DNA of 64,000 nucleotides from Zobellia galactanivorans (GTDB lineage Bacteria > Bacteroidota > Bacteroidia > Flavobacteriales > Flavobacteriaceae). Below are positions 42,724 to 52,148 of this stretch, one piece after another. Location of the stretch: contig NC_015844.1 of the NCBI RefSeq assembly GCF_000973105.1, forward strand, positions 3,158,501-3,222,500, in the 5' to 3' direction. Positions within the stretch are counted from its first letter, which is position 1; each line of letters opens with the position of its first letter. Made by a program: the position numbers and the translations under genes. Below the pieces are notes generated by a model. The model worked only from the letters and a program-made list of their open reading frames with translations, ran no database searches and had not been told where the DNA came from.

Positions 42724-42752
42724 TTTGGTTCATACCAGATTAGCTACTTTTG
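42724..42752 (+). promoter_or_regulatory. Promoter of the di-heme lipoprotein gene
   Basis: TTTG at 42724-42727 and TACTTTTG at 42745-42752 are spaced by 17 bases, fitting the Bacteroidota pattern. Transcription would begin about 20 bases before the ATG at 42779. Confidence 0.5.
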
Positions 42753-42778
42753 GTAGTATTGCTTAAAGAAAATTGAAC

Positions 42779-44257
42779 ATGCTCCGCAACCACTTCAGTA
42801 AATCGATAGCTCCGTACGCTATTTCGGCTTTTTCTAATTTTTCCTTTAAAAGGAAAGTGGCCCGTTTGGGTAGTCTGGCTTTGGTGGTGGTGCTTGCCGC
42901 TTGTGGCTCCGATGATACGACGACTACTTCCGATATCGATACCGATGGCGATGGTATTTCGGATCAAAATGAACTTCTCGACGGCAGTAGTAAGAGCAAT
43001 CCTTGTGATCCCGAACAGGGAGCGGGTTATACGGGTTACGATGCCAATAATAGTATTTGGTTGAGTGGCGATTGTGATACTGATGGAATTACGAATGCCG
43101 ATGAACTGGCCAATGGTACGGATCCCTATGTGAACGAAATTACCGATAGCGATGGTGATGGGGTTCTTGATTTTCAGGAAGACCTTGACGGAACCGATAA
43201 AAACGACCCTTGTGATCCCGTGCAAAATGAAGATTATACCGGTTACAATGCGGCACATGCCATATGGAAGAATGCCGACTGCGATAATGATGGTGTAAAT
43301 AACGGTGATGAGGCTACGTCGGGTAGCAATCCCTACTTGTACGATACGGTATATGCCGTTGCCGATTTTCTTCCGACCTTGGCTGACTTAAAAATATTTA
43401 GGGGCAACCCAGCGGATTTGATTCCCAATAATACTTCATACGAATACAGCTTGAGTACGCCGCTGTATACCGATTACGCCCAGAAATTCCGGACCATATC
43501 GCTTCCTGAAGGGGGGCAAATGACCTACAATGGGGAGGGCCTTTTGGTATTTCCGGATAGTACCGTAATCAGTAAGACCTTCTTCTATTATAATGATGAA
43601 AGAGACCCATCCCTAGGAAAAAAAATAATTGAAACGCGTGTATTGATCAAGGTCAATGGTGCTTGGAGCATGGGTAATTACCTATGGAACGAAGACCAGA
43701 CCGAAGCTGTTTTAAGTGTTGAGGCCCCCACGGTACAAATAAGTTGGATCGATAGTGCGGGAGCGAACCAATCCGTAGGGTATACGGTGCCGTTTTCGGT
43801 CAATTGTACCCAGTGTCATGGCCTGAACAGTATTACTGTGCCTATTGGTCCGAAAGCGAGAAATTTGAACTTTGTTTACAAGGGTAAAAACCAACTACAG
43901 AATTTTATTGATAAAGGCCTGCTTTCTGGGGCACCTTCGGTTACGGAAATCGAAAGGCTTCCCGATTGGATCGATGATTCTTTTACGCTTGAGGAGCGTG
44001 CCAAGGCGTATATGGACGTCAATTGTGCACATTGCCACCAGCCAGGGGGATACCATCCCTCAAATGAGGGACTTCGACCTGATCTGAGATATGAGGCCTC
44101 CTATGCGGAAAGCCATATCGAAGATTTCAAAGAAGATATCCGGTCCCGTGTGGGAACCGATCCCGGTTATGGTCCGTCAATGCCGCTTGTAGGGGTTTCC
44201 GAATTGCATACGGAAGGCGTAGACCTCATACAGGCCTATATAGACTCATTGGACTAA
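42779..44257 (+). CDS. Di-heme cytochrome-c-like lipoprotein with calcium-binding TSP3 repeats
   Basis: ATG 42779 gives 492 residues (TTG 42773 is less likely). A long basic N-region leads to the lipobox VVLAAC (Cys about residue 45), so it is a lipoprotein. Thrombospondin-type-3 repeats with DTDGDGISDQNEL, DSDGDGVLDFQEDL and DCDNDGVNNGDE bind calcium (about 55-190). A distinct beta-rich middle part follows (about 200-330). The C-terminal part has two heme-binding CxxCH motifs, CTQCH (343-347) and CAHCH (416-420). The second lies in a segment found in Planctomycete/Bacteroidota cytochromes (AKAYMDVNCAHCHQPGGYHP). It is probably an outer-membrane or surface electron-transfer protein. Partner enzymes are not adjacent. 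Confidence 0.85.
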   Translation: MLRNHFSKSIAPYAISAFSNFSFKRKVARLGSLALVVVLAACGSDDTTTTSDIDTDGDGISDQNELLDGSSKSNPCDPEQGAGYTGYDANNSIWLSGDCDTDGITNADELANGTDPYVNEITDSDGDGVLDFQEDLDGTDKNDPCDPVQNEDYTGYNAAHAIWKNADCDNDGVNNGDEATSGSNPYLYDTVYAVADFLPTLADLKIFRGNPADLIPNNTSYEYSLSTPLYTDYAQKFRTISLPEGGQMTYNGEGLLVFPDSTVISKTFFYYNDERDPSLGKKIIETRVLIKVNGAWSMGNYLWNEDQTEAVLSVEAPTVQISWIDSAGANQSVGYTVPFSVNCTQCHGLNSITVPIGPKARNLNFVYKGKNQLQNFIDKGLLSGAPSVTEIERLPDWIDDSFTLEERAKAYMDVNCAHCHQPGGYHPSNEGLRPDLRYEASYAESHIEDFKEDIRSRVGTDPGYGPSMPLVGVSELHTEGVDLIQAYIDSLD

Positions 44258-44358
44258 AATAGCTTTGTCGCTTGCCGTGTATGGGCAACGTATTTTTGGG
44301 ACGTCTAAATCCACTACTTTTTATTTTTCTATTTTAGGGTGGATTTAAATGCGCTAAA

Positions 44359-45480
44359 ATGGCCCGATTTTCAGTAAGGCAGATGATTTTTCTTTGGCTT
44401 GGGGTGTGTATTTCGCTCCCTGTACGGTCGCAAAATTTGGTTCCTAATCCAAGTTTTGAAAGCTTTCTGCACTGCCCAGGCCACCTCGGTAACTTTAGTA
44501 CGGATGTAGAAGGTTGGTCAACGCCCACTGCCGGCTCCACCGATTATTTTAATAGCTGTAGCCTAGAAATGGGGACCCCTAAGAACTTTAATGGGGTGCA
44601 ACCTGCAAACTTCGGAAAAGGTTATGCCGGACTTTATTTGTTCGCGCCCGATGACTACAGGGAATATTTTCAGGTCGAATTGACCGAGACCTTGCGCAAA
44701 GGGACTAGGTATCAGGTCTCCTTCTATGTGAGCCTGGCCGAACGTTCCGATTTTGCCGTCAAGGAATTCGGGGTGCTTTTCTCGAACAACAAAATAGCGC
44801 TTCCTATAAAAAAGGAACTTTCTAAAAAACGCTTGTACCAGCAAAAGAACAACGTCTATAACTATCTCGAAATTGGCTATTCCAATTTTTATTCCGATAC
44901 CCAAGATTGGGTATTGGTGCATACACGGTTTGAGGCAAAAGGCTCCGAGAAGTACTTGGTCATGGGGAACTTTAAGGATAATTCCCGAACTCGACTTTTT
45001 CAGACGAAGCGAAATGCCAAACAAGGGGCGTATTACTATGTCGATATGGTAGAAGTTGTGGAAGACCAAAGCGATGAGGTAAAAGCGGATGCCCCTATTG
45101 TGGGTAGGGCATCAAAACCTTTTGAACTGGATAAGACCCATGTCTTTGAAGACGTACTCTTTACCTTTGATAAGGCTACCTTGCTTGAAACGGCCAAGGT
45201 AGAGGTGGATAGAATTTATTCCTTCCTATCTGAACATAAAAATTTGAATATTTCAATAAATGGCTACACCGATACCGTGGGAAACGAAAAATACAATCGA
45301 TCTTTGTCGGAAAGGCGTGCCAAGGCAGTGGCCGATTACCTCCTTCGGTTGGGACTCGAAAAAAATCGGGTGGCTTGGAAGGGGCATGGGGGTAAGCGGC
45401 CCATTGCCAGTAACGCTACGGCCCAAGGGAGGAAACGGAACAGAAGGGTCGAATTTGTTATCAGCGGCCCCAAGCCTTGA
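44359..45480 (+). CDS. OmpA-family protein with an N-terminal domain of unknown binding function
   Basis: The 373-residue protein has a signal peptide (MARFSVRQMIFLWLGVCISL) and an N-terminal beta-sandwich of about 220 residues opening NLVPNPSFESF. That opening occurs in many Bacteroidota surface proteins with a galactose-binding-like or CBM-like fold. The C-terminal 110 residues form an OmpA peptidoglycan-binding domain: INGYTDTVGNEKYNRSLSER, RAKAVADYLLRLGLEKNR and the final ATAQGRKRNRRVEF. Anchoring to the cell wall with an outward-facing sandwich is likely. It follows the di-heme gene by 101 bases on the same strand. A lipobox is absent. Confidence 0.88.
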   Translation: MARFSVRQMIFLWLGVCISLPVRSQNLVPNPSFESFLHCPGHLGNFSTDVEGWSTPTAGSTDYFNSCSLEMGTPKNFNGVQPANFGKGYAGLYLFAPDDYREYFQVELTETLRKGTRYQVSFYVSLAERSDFAVKEFGVLFSNNKIALPIKKELSKKRLYQQKNNVYNYLEIGYSNFYSDTQDWVLVHTRFEAKGSEKYLVMGNFKDNSRTRLFQTKRNAKQGAYYYVDMVEVVEDQSDEVKADAPIVGRASKPFELDKTHVFEDVLFTFDKATLLETAKVEVDRIYSFLSEHKNLNISINGYTDTVGNEKYNRSLSERRAKAVADYLLRLGLEKNRVAWKGHGGKRPIASNATAQGRKRNRRVEFVISGPKP

Positions 45481-45494
45481 TTTATACTTTTTTT

Positions 45495-46283
45495 CTAATA
45501 ATCGGAATAGTCGGTGGGGTAGAGCAGCATAATATCGGCCTTGCTCACATTGTTCTGATATTTTGGTTCTGCCTTTAGTTTTAGCCATTTTTCAGCGGTT
45601 CTAAAAGCGTCCCAATGGGCATCCCTTGATTCCATATCCTTGAAAGTGGTCATGTACATAAGGTTGGGCATACGGTCGCCCGACAGAACTTCGGCATAAA
45701 ACACGGCATTGAAGCCCAAAGATTCGAAAAGTTCCACTTCCCCTCCGGCATTGAACATATCCACCTTGTTTTGATATAAGGCCTCGGTAGCCGATTCGTA
45801 GCTCCTTAGTTCATATACCCGTTCTTTTTTGGGGCCGGTGATTTCTGTCGCCTTCATCGTCGGCATTTTGGAAAAGGCCTTCATTAAGGTAGAGGAGATA
45901 CGTTCGTATGGTGCGTTGTCGTGGGAGGCATTTATGTAGTTGGCACCTGCCGAGATATAGCTTTTGTCTTGGGCGATCATAGCGTCTAAGGTCAAAAATT
46001 GCTCAAGGGAATCAAAAGGTATCAGTACATATATTTTATGATCGGAACCTTCTTTGTTGGGAATAGGTTTGAAGGCCCCTACGTTTTCGATTCCGCTTCT
46101 CTTCAAGGCGGGCAAGTAGGCTTCTTTTAAATATTGGTCGACTACTTTTTCTTGATGGCTGTCCTTTAGAAAATAGGTTTTTAATTGATAAAATTGGAGG
46201 TCTTGCCCTTGGGCCTGCTCTGAAAAGGCAAACACAAAAATTAAAATGGTCGTTACAAAAAATGTGTTTACCGATTTTTTCAT
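45495..46283 (-). CDS. Exported NIPSNAP-domain protein
   Basis: The 262-residue protein has a signal peptide (KKSVNTFFVTTILIFVFAFS) and two NIPSNAP (dimeric alpha-beta barrel) domains. The first has FYQLKTYFLKDSHQEKVVDQ and the second VYELRSYESATEALYQNKVD with FNAVFYAEVLSGDRMPNLMY. The function of the family is unknown. It is convergent with the OmpA-family gene, with 14 bases between the stops, and divergent from the NYN gene. Secreted NIPSNAP proteins are common in Bacteroidota. Confidence 0.88.
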   Translation of the reverse strand: MKKSVNTFFVTTILIFVFAFSEQAQGQDLQFYQLKTYFLKDSHQEKVVDQYLKEAYLPALKRSGIENVGAFKPIPNKEGSDHKIYVLIPFDSLEQFLTLDAMIAQDKSYISAGANYINASHDNAPYERISSTLMKAFSKMPTMKATEITGPKKERVYELRSYESATEALYQNKVDMFNAGGEVELFESLGFNAVFYAEVLSGDRMPNLMYMTTFKDMESRDAHWDAFRTAEKWLKLKAEPKYQNNVSKADIMLLYPTDYSDY

Positions 46284-46441
46284 GATGGAGGTGTATATGG
46301 TGTTGAATGTACCAAATCTAACAAAGAACCCCTTTAAAACCTAATTAAGGACAAGATGAGGGGCAATTCGTTTACGCCCTTCTTTCGATGTGGCATTGTC
46401 TCGTTTTTTTGAAAGAATCGATGTATCTTGCAATAAAGAAA

Positions 46442-47212
46442 ATGAATATGGATTTAAATCTTGCGGTACTTATAGATGGTGATAATATTCCTTCGGCCTA
46501 TGTTAAGGAAATGATGGAGGAAATTGCCAAATACGGAAACCCCACGATAAAACGTATTTACGGGGATTGGACGAACCCACGTCTTGGAAAGTGGAAAAAC
46601 GTGCTTTTGGAAAATGCCATAACCCCCATTCAACAGTATGGCTATACCCAAGGCAAAAACGCCACCGATTCGGCTATGATCATTGACGCCATGGATATTT
46701 TGTATTCGGGCAAGGTCAATGGTTTCTGTCTCGTGAGCAGTGATAGCGATTTTACGCGTTTGGCTACGCGATTGCGCGAAGCGGGAATGCAGGTTTTTGG
46801 TATTGGGGAAAAGAAAACCCCCAATCCCTTTATTGTGGCCTGTGATAAGTTTATCTACATAGAGATCCTTAAAAAGGATGAAGAGGAAGAAGATAACGCC
46901 GTCAGTGCCAAAAATCAAAAAACGGCAAAGAGTAATGTCGATAGGATAACGGCCAAGGAAATACGCTTGATCGCCTCTACCATAGACGATGTGGCCGATG
47001 ATGATGGCTGGGCCTTTTTGGGCGATGTGGGCAGTCTTTTGCAGAAAAAACAACCGAATTTCGATTCGAGAAACTATGGTTTTCAAAAGTTGACCCCATT
47101 GATAAGCTCCATAAAATCAATAGAAGTGGAGCGACGCGAAGATTCCAAAGGGCGTAAAAAACTCATTTACGTGAAAATGGCCGAAAAGCCTAAATCGCGA
47201 TCTGCAAAATAA
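46442..47212 (+). CDS. NYN-domain (PIN-like) ribonuclease-like protein with a C-terminal OST-HTH domain
   Basis: ATG 46442 (MNMDLNLAVLIDGDN) gives 256 residues; an earlier ATG at 46388 would add 18 residues that look non-homologous. The N-terminal NYN domain (about 4-145) has the acidic PIN-like centre: LIDGDNIPSAY, NATDSAMIIDAMDIL and LVSSDSDFTRLATRLREAGM. The C-terminal part (about 175-250, IRLIASTIDDVADDDGWAFL, LTPLISSIKSIEVE) is an OST-HTH/LOTUS domain. This architecture is that of LabA/YlaK-type RNA-binding nucleases. The substrate is unknown. Confidence 0.85.
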   Translation: MNMDLNLAVLIDGDNIPSAYVKEMMEEIAKYGNPTIKRIYGDWTNPRLGKWKNVLLENAITPIQQYGYTQGKNATDSAMIIDAMDILYSGKVNGFCLVSSDSDFTRLATRLREAGMQVFGIGEKKTPNPFIVACDKFIYIEILKKDEEEEDNAVSAKNQKTAKSNVDRITAKEIRLIASTIDDVADDDGWAFLGDVGSLLQKKQPNFDSRNYGFQKLTPLISSIKSIEVERREDSKGRKKLIYVKMAEKPKSRSAK

Positions 47213-47278
47213 TAAGGACCATATGTTCGTTTTAGTTAGATAAGCCCGTTTTAGAATGGGGCCTAACGAAATTCATCC

Positions 47279-47710
47279 ATGGAAGATATGAGAATTATAA
47301 AAAAAAATCTGTTTGCCCTATTGGCCGGTGCTATGCTTGTACCTACCTTAAGTGTGGCCCATCCTACAATTGTTGACGAAGCGATGGAAATCATGGTTTC
47401 TTCGGTGCAAGAAAATGGAATTTACGGTAGATGGGGATATACCGCAGAAAGTGCTCCTGAACAATATCGTAGGGGAGGACTCGCCATTTTTGAGGAAAAC
47501 GGACAGAACAAGGTAGTGGTCAAGTTTGAGGAAGCCGATGTTTTTGGTCAAAATGTGAAGGTGTCGGGAAATACCATTCGTTTTAAGTTCACTTATGAAG
47601 GTGCTACTTTTGATGTGGAACTCACCGTAAAAGGAGATACCTTGACCGGTAACTATACTTCCCCTGATGGCACGTATAGCATAAAGGCCGATAGGTTGAA
47701 AGTGATGTAA
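47279..47710 (+). CDS. Small exported protein of unknown function
   Basis: The 143-residue protein has a signal peptide (MRIIKKNLFALLAGAMLVPT region). ATG 47279 and ATG 47288 are both possible, the second giving the cleaner signal. The mature part has a small beta-rich fold, with GIYGRWGYTAESAPEQYRRG, VVVKFEEADVFGQNVKVSGN and LTVKGDTLTGNYTSPDGTYS, reminiscent of lipocalin-like proteins. I recognise no named family. It precedes the YtcJ-like amidohydrolase by 75 bases on the same strand. Confidence 0.65.
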   Translation: MEDMRIIKKNLFALLAGAMLVPTLSVAHPTIVDEAMEIMVSSVQENGIYGRWGYTAESAPEQYRRGGLAIFEENGQNKVVVKFEEADVFGQNVKVSGNTIRFKFTYEGATFDVELTVKGDTLTGNYTSPDGTYSIKADRLKVM

Positions 47711-47785
47711 GTTCTCTCGAATTTTAAGTGACCTAGGAGTAAACCGAATAATGTGTACATTTAGAGGGTTAAAACACACTGGGTT

Positions 47786-49405
47786 ATGAAAAATATATTG
47801 CTTTTGGTATGTCTATGTCTTCTGGCGTTCCAACCTGCCAAGGATAAAGTGGATTTAATTGTTGTCAATGCCAATGTCTATACGGTAGATAGTGGATTTA
47901 CCAAGGCCGAAGCCTTTGCCGTGCAAAACGGAAAATTCATAGCCGTAGGAACTTCTGCGGAAATCCAAGCAAAATATACATCCGATAATATAGTAAATGC
48001 CCAAGGGAAAACGATAACTCCCGGGCTTATTGATGCCCATTGTCATTTTTTCGGATTAGGGCAAAAACAACAGGTGGTCGATTTGACCGGTACCAAGAGC
48101 TATAATGAGGTGCTTGAAAGCGTCAAGGCCTTTCAGGAAAGCCAGCCGAAAGATTTTATTCTAGGGAGTGGATGGGACCAAAATGATTGGGAAGTAAAGG
48201 AATTTCCGACCAAGGAAAAACTAGATGCCCTGTTTCCCGATACCCCTGTGGCCTTAGTACGAATCGATGGGCACGCGCTCTTGGTCAACCAAAAGGCATT
48301 GGATAGGGCGGGCATTGGTGTTGATACCAAGGTCGAAGGCGGTGAAATTGTTAAACAAGACGGGAAGTTGACAGGTGTGTTGGTCGACAACCCTATGGAT
48401 ATGGTCTATGCCGTAATCCCCGGTGGGGATCGGGCCAGCCAAACCAAGGCCCTAAAAGACGCCGAACGTATTTGTTTGGATTATGGTCTTACCACGGTAA
48501 ACGATGCGGGACTTGATCGGTCGACTATAGAACTCATCGACAGTCTTCATCAGACCGGAGACCTGTCCATTCGGGTATATGCTATGGTAGGCGCATGGGA
48601 AAGTAACTTAGAGTACTATCTAAAACGCAAACCCTATAAGACCGAACGTTTGAATGTGCGCTCGGTAAAAGTATATGGTGATGGGGCCTTGGGCTCGAGG
48701 GGTGCCGCTTTGCGGGAACCTTACTCCGATATGCCCGGTCATTTTGGGGCCATGGTTACACCGGTGTCCCAAATAGAGGATCTTGCCCAATCTATTGCCA
48801 AAACCGATTTCCAGATGAACACCCATGCTATTGGCGATTCGGCCAACGTGGTGGTTTTAAGGGCTTATGAAAAAGCGCTGAAAGGCCAGAAAAATAGGCG
48901 CTGGAAGGTAGAACACGCACAGATTATATCTCCTGAAAATTTCGATTATTTTAAGAACGGCATTATTCCTTCCGTACAACCTACGCACGCTACCAGTGAT
49001 ATGTACTGGGCTAAGGATAGAATTGGGGAGGAACGCGAAAAAGGGGCGTATGCCTATAAGACCTTGTTGGATAAAGCGGGAACCATTGCCCTAGGTACCG
49101 ATTTTCCCGTGGAACAGGTGAATCCCCTTCTTACCTTCTATGCTGCGGTGGCCCGAAAAGATTTGGAGGATTACCCCAAGGGGGGCTATCGGATAAAAGA
49201 AGCCTTGACCCGAGAGGAAACCCTAAAGGGAATGACCCTATGGGCGGCCTACTCCAACTTTGAGGAAGATGAGAAGGGTAGTGTAGAAGTGGGGAAGTTT
49301 GCCGATTTTGTCGTCTATAGCGATAATCTTATGGAAGTACCCATAGAAAAAGTACCGGAAATCAAGGTGGAACAGACCTTTGTGAACGGAAAACGACTAC
49401 ATTAA
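47786..49405 (+). CDS. Exported YtcJ-like amidohydrolase
   Basis: The 539-residue metal-dependent hydrolase has an N-terminal signal-like hydrophobic segment (KNILLLVCLCLLAFQ). Domain order is a beta-sandwich (VDLIVVNANVYTVD), the metal HxH in TPGLIDAHCHFFG (about 76-80), SVKVYGDGALGSRGAALREP, MNTHAIGDSANVVVLRAYE, WKVEHAQIISPENF, PSVQPTHATSDMYWAKDRIG and LGTDFPVEQVNPLLTFYAAV. This order is that of the YtcJ/Amidohydro_3 group. Substrate is unknown; most annotations say amidohydrolase only. It is followed by a strong terminator shared with the convergent DUF2911 gene. Confidence 0.9.
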   Translation: MKNILLLVCLCLLAFQPAKDKVDLIVVNANVYTVDSGFTKAEAFAVQNGKFIAVGTSAEIQAKYTSDNIVNAQGKTITPGLIDAHCHFFGLGQKQQVVDLTGTKSYNEVLESVKAFQESQPKDFILGSGWDQNDWEVKEFPTKEKLDALFPDTPVALVRIDGHALLVNQKALDRAGIGVDTKVEGGEIVKQDGKLTGVLVDNPMDMVYAVIPGGDRASQTKALKDAERICLDYGLTTVNDAGLDRSTIELIDSLHQTGDLSIRVYAMVGAWESNLEYYLKRKPYKTERLNVRSVKVYGDGALGSRGAALREPYSDMPGHFGAMVTPVSQIEDLAQSIAKTDFQMNTHAIGDSANVVVLRAYEKALKGQKNRRWKVEHAQIISPENFDYFKNGIIPSVQPTHATSDMYWAKDRIGEEREKGAYAYKTLLDKAGTIALGTDFPVEQVNPLLTFYAAVARKDLEDYPKGGYRIKEALTREETLKGMTLWAAYSNFEEDEKGSVEVGKFADFVVYSDNLMEVPIEKVPEIKVEQTFVNGKRLH

Positions 49406-49410
49406 AAACA

Positions 49411-49442
49411 AAAAAGCCGAAGTAATTTACTTCGGCTTTTCT
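49411..49442. terminator. Bidirectional terminator between the amidohydrolase and DUF2911 genes
   Basis: AAAAAGCCGAAGTAA pairs with TTACTTCGGCTTTT. The stem is flanked by A-rich and T-rich arms, so it works for both convergent transcripts. Confidence 0.9.
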
Positions 49443-49463
49443 TATTATAGGGTTCAGGTGCAA

Positions 49464-50012
49464 TTACATTTTTGCTGCGGCGATCGGAACGGCCACTCGG
49501 ATTTTGTCCCAGCCCATTACCATTTCAAAACCAGCTCCCGCTTCTTTGAAGGCGATGGAGAATTCTTCCAAGGAATTCGAATCTTTCGAACTAGGTGCCT
49601 TAACACGTGCAACATCGGCACTTTCATCATACGAATAGGAACCCCATTGATTCAAGTTTTTGTTCAAAATAACGGTCCATTCGCTTTCCCCGGGTATGGT
49701 AAAGATGGAATAAGATCCCGCTTTGATTTGTTTTCCGCCAAAAACTACGTCGGTGTAGAAGGTGATTTCCGCTGCTTCATTGGCACCGGTGCGCCATACT
49801 TTTCCTGCAGGGGCAAGTTCAGATAGCGAACGACCCTTTAGCTGTGGGCGGCTGTAGATGATACGTACCGTTTTTTCGGAAACCTTGTAATCGGTAGGGT
49901 AAGAAGCCATATCCATCGGGCTTTTGTCCAACCCACTGAATTTCTGTGCGATAGCATCGGTTGAAACGGTCATCGTAAGGGCCATAAAGGCTACAAAAAG
50001 TGCTTTTTTCAT
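49464..50012 (-). CDS. Exported DUF2911 protein
   Basis: The 182-residue protein has a signal peptide (KKALFVAFMALTMTVSTDAI) and a single DUF2911 domain. It opens with VSEKTVRIIYSRPQLKGRSL, then ELAPAGKVWRTGANEAAEIT, IKAGSYSIFTIPGESEWTVI and LNQWGSYSYDESADVARVKA, the signature of this Bacteroidota-specific family. Its function is unknown; a beta-sandwich in the periplasm is likely. It is divergent from asnB across 239 bases. Confidence 0.93.
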   Translation of the reverse strand: MKKALFVAFMALTMTVSTDAIAQKFSGLDKSPMDMASYPTDYKVSEKTVRIIYSRPQLKGRSLSELAPAGKVWRTGANEAAEITFYTDVVFGGKQIKAGSYSIFTIPGESEWTVILNKNLNQWGSYSYDESADVARVKAPSSKDSNSLEEFSIAFKEAGAGFEMVMGWDKIRVAVPIAAAKM

Positions 50013-50151
50013 AATTGTGTTTGTTTTGTGATAAATCTAATTAGTATTCAAGGTAAAATCAATTAAAAAGTCGTTAAAATTGGTAGTACTTACAGAAAAG
50101 ATGATTTTTAAAGGAAATCGGCCAAAAGAATAATATAATTGAGTTGAAATG

Positions 50152-50159
50152 TATTTTTG
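50152..50159 (+). promoter_or_regulatory. Possible -7 box upstream of asnB
   Basis: TATTTTTG matches TAnnTTTG. A second candidate is less well placed, so the box is uncertain. The leader before the ATG at 50252 would be about 85 bases. Confidence 0.35.
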
Positions 50160-50251
50160 TGTGTTAATATGAAATCATTAGTGGTGTTTGTGTTTTATAA
50201 ATGAAAGTTTAGTTGCATTTTTGCTTTCAAATTAGAAATAAACAAAGCGTT

Positions 50252-51916
50252 ATGTGTGGAATTGTATGTGCATTTGATTTAAAGGAAAGTTCAGATGTTT
50301 TAAGGCCCCAGTTGTTGGAGATGTCTAAGAAAATTCGTCACCGTGGCCCGGACTGGAGTGGTATTTACGCAGATGAGAAGGCCATATTGGCCCATGAGCG
50401 TCTGGCCATTGTTGATCCAGCTTCAGGTAAGCAACCCTTGTTCAGTGAAGATAATAAATTGGTTTTGGCCGCTAACGGCGAAATCTATAACCATAGGGAA
50501 TTGCGAAAGCAATTCGACGGAAAGTATAATTTTCAGACCGAATCCGATTGTGAGGTGATTTTGGCCCTTTACCAAGAAAAGGGAGCCGATTTCCTTGATG
50601 AGATGAACGGTATATTTGGTTTTGCCATCTACGACACCGAGAACGATTCTTATTTTGTGGCCCGTGACCATATGGGAATTATTCCATTGTATATCGGATG
50701 GGATCAGAACGGTACTTTCTATGTAGCTTCGGAATTGAAAGCTTTGGAAGGCACCTGCACCAAAATAGAACTCTTTCCTCCAGGACATTATTTGAGCAGT
50801 GAAGATGGGGAGTTCAAAAGATGGTATTCAAGGGACTGGATGGAGTACGATGCCGTAAAGGAAAATGAAACAAGCATTCAAGAGATCAAGGAAGCCTTGG
50901 AAGCGGCGGTACACCGTCAGTTAATGTCCGATGTGCCTTATGGTGTGTTGTTGTCGGGGGGGCTTGATTCCTCGGTTACTTCGGCCATTGCCAAAAAATA
51001 CGCTCAGAAACGTATCGAGTCCGGTGACACTACCGATGCTTGGTGGCCTCAGTTGCATTCGTTCTCCGTAGGTCTTGAAGGTTCCCCTGACTTGGCGGCC
51101 GCCCAAAAAGTGGCGGACCATATCGGTACGGTACACCACGAGATCAAATTTACCATTCAAGAAGGCTTAGATGCTATCAAGGATGTGGTCTATAACTTAG
51201 AGACCTATGACATAACTACCATTAGGGCCTCTACACCTATGTACCTTATGGCTAGGGTAATCAAGTCTATGGGGATAAAAATGGTGCTTTCCGGCGAAGG
51301 GGCCGATGAACTTTTCGGAGGATACCTTTACTTTCACAAGGCGCCGAACGACAAAGAATTTCATGAGGAAACGGTACGTAAGCTAAGCAAATTGCATATG
51401 TACGATTGTCTCCGTGCCAACAAATCGCTTGCGGCATGGGGTATTGAGGGCCGTGTGCCCTTCTTGGACAAAGAATTTATAGATGTAGCCATGCGTATCA
51501 ACCCTAAAGACAAGATGATCAATGGCGAACGTATGGAGAAATGGGTGGTGAGAAAGGCTTTTGAGGATATGCTTCCCGAAAGCGTGGCATGGCGTCAAAA
51601 AGAACAGTTTTCAGACGGTGTAGGGTACAGTTGGATCGATACCTTAAAGGAAATCGTGAACGAAGAAGTGACCGATGAACAATTGGCCAACGCCAAGTTC
51701 CGTTTCCCTGTCCAAACCCCGACTTCGAAAGAGGAATTCTACTACCGTTCTATTTTTGAATCGCACTTTCCATCCGATGCAGCTGCCCTATGTGTTCCTC
51801 AGGAAGCCTCGGTGGCCTGTAGCACGCAAATTGCCCTTGAGTGGGATGAAGCTTTTAAAAACATGAACGATCCATCCGGTAGGGCCGTGGCAAACGTTCA
51901 CGATGACGCCTATTAG
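50252..51916 (+). CDS. asnB: Asparagine synthase (glutamine-hydrolysing)
   Basis: Asparagine is made from aspartate, glutamine and ATP. ATG 50252 gives MCGIVCAFDL with Cys2 as the nucleophile after Met removal, so the 13-codon longer frame is rejected. The class II glutaminase domain (about 1-200) includes KIRHRGPDWSGIY, AHERLAIVDP, NGEIYNH and RDHMGIIPLYIG. The synthetase domain (about 210-520) includes the PP-loop LLSGGLDSSVT, TIRASTPMYLMARVI, LSGEGADELFGGY and VEGRVPFLDKEF-like IEGRVPFLDKEFID. The length of 554 residues is normal. It is followed by an intrinsic terminator at 51957. Confidence 0.97.
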   Translation: MCGIVCAFDLKESSDVLRPQLLEMSKKIRHRGPDWSGIYADEKAILAHERLAIVDPASGKQPLFSEDNKLVLAANGEIYNHRELRKQFDGKYNFQTESDCEVILALYQEKGADFLDEMNGIFGFAIYDTENDSYFVARDHMGIIPLYIGWDQNGTFYVASELKALEGTCTKIELFPPGHYLSSEDGEFKRWYSRDWMEYDAVKENETSIQEIKEALEAAVHRQLMSDVPYGVLLSGGLDSSVTSAIAKKYAQKRIESGDTTDAWWPQLHSFSVGLEGSPDLAAAQKVADHIGTVHHEIKFTIQEGLDAIKDVVYNLETYDITTIRASTPMYLMARVIKSMGIKMVLSGEGADELFGGYLYFHKAPNDKEFHEETVRKLSKLHMYDCLRANKSLAAWGIEGRVPFLDKEFIDVAMRINPKDKMINGERMEKWVVRKAFEDMLPESVAWRQKEQFSDGVGYSWIDTLKEIVNEEVTDEQLANAKFRFPVQTPTSKEEFYYRSIFESHFPSDAAALCVPQEASVACSTQIALEWDEAFKNMNDPSGRAVANVHDDAY

Positions 51917-51956
51917 AAGGGATTAGAACAATAATCGTTTAATTAGCTAGGAAATC

Positions 51957-51992
51957 GACCTGCTGCGCTATAAATGCCGGCAGGTCTTTTTA
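51957..51992 (+). terminator. Terminator of asnB
   Basis: GACCTGC pairs with GCAGGTC across a 16-base loop and is followed by TTTTTATTT. Confidence 0.8.
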
Positions 51993-52148
51993 TTTACGGT
52001 TATATGTCCGGCAGGGACAGATCTTGGTCTAAGGGGCGCAAAAGATGAGGCCTGTGGGGAGTGTTCGAAACCTTCATTTCTTCGGTTTTAATCAGGGAAA
52101 CATAGGCTTTAGAACCATATAGTTCAAGGCGGTTTTCCCTAATTGTAA

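Noticed and set aside
42740-43258. Minus-strand 172-codon frame
   Set aside because: It is antisense to the TSP3 repeats of the di-heme lipoprotein, whose DxDxDG codons keep the opposite strand open.
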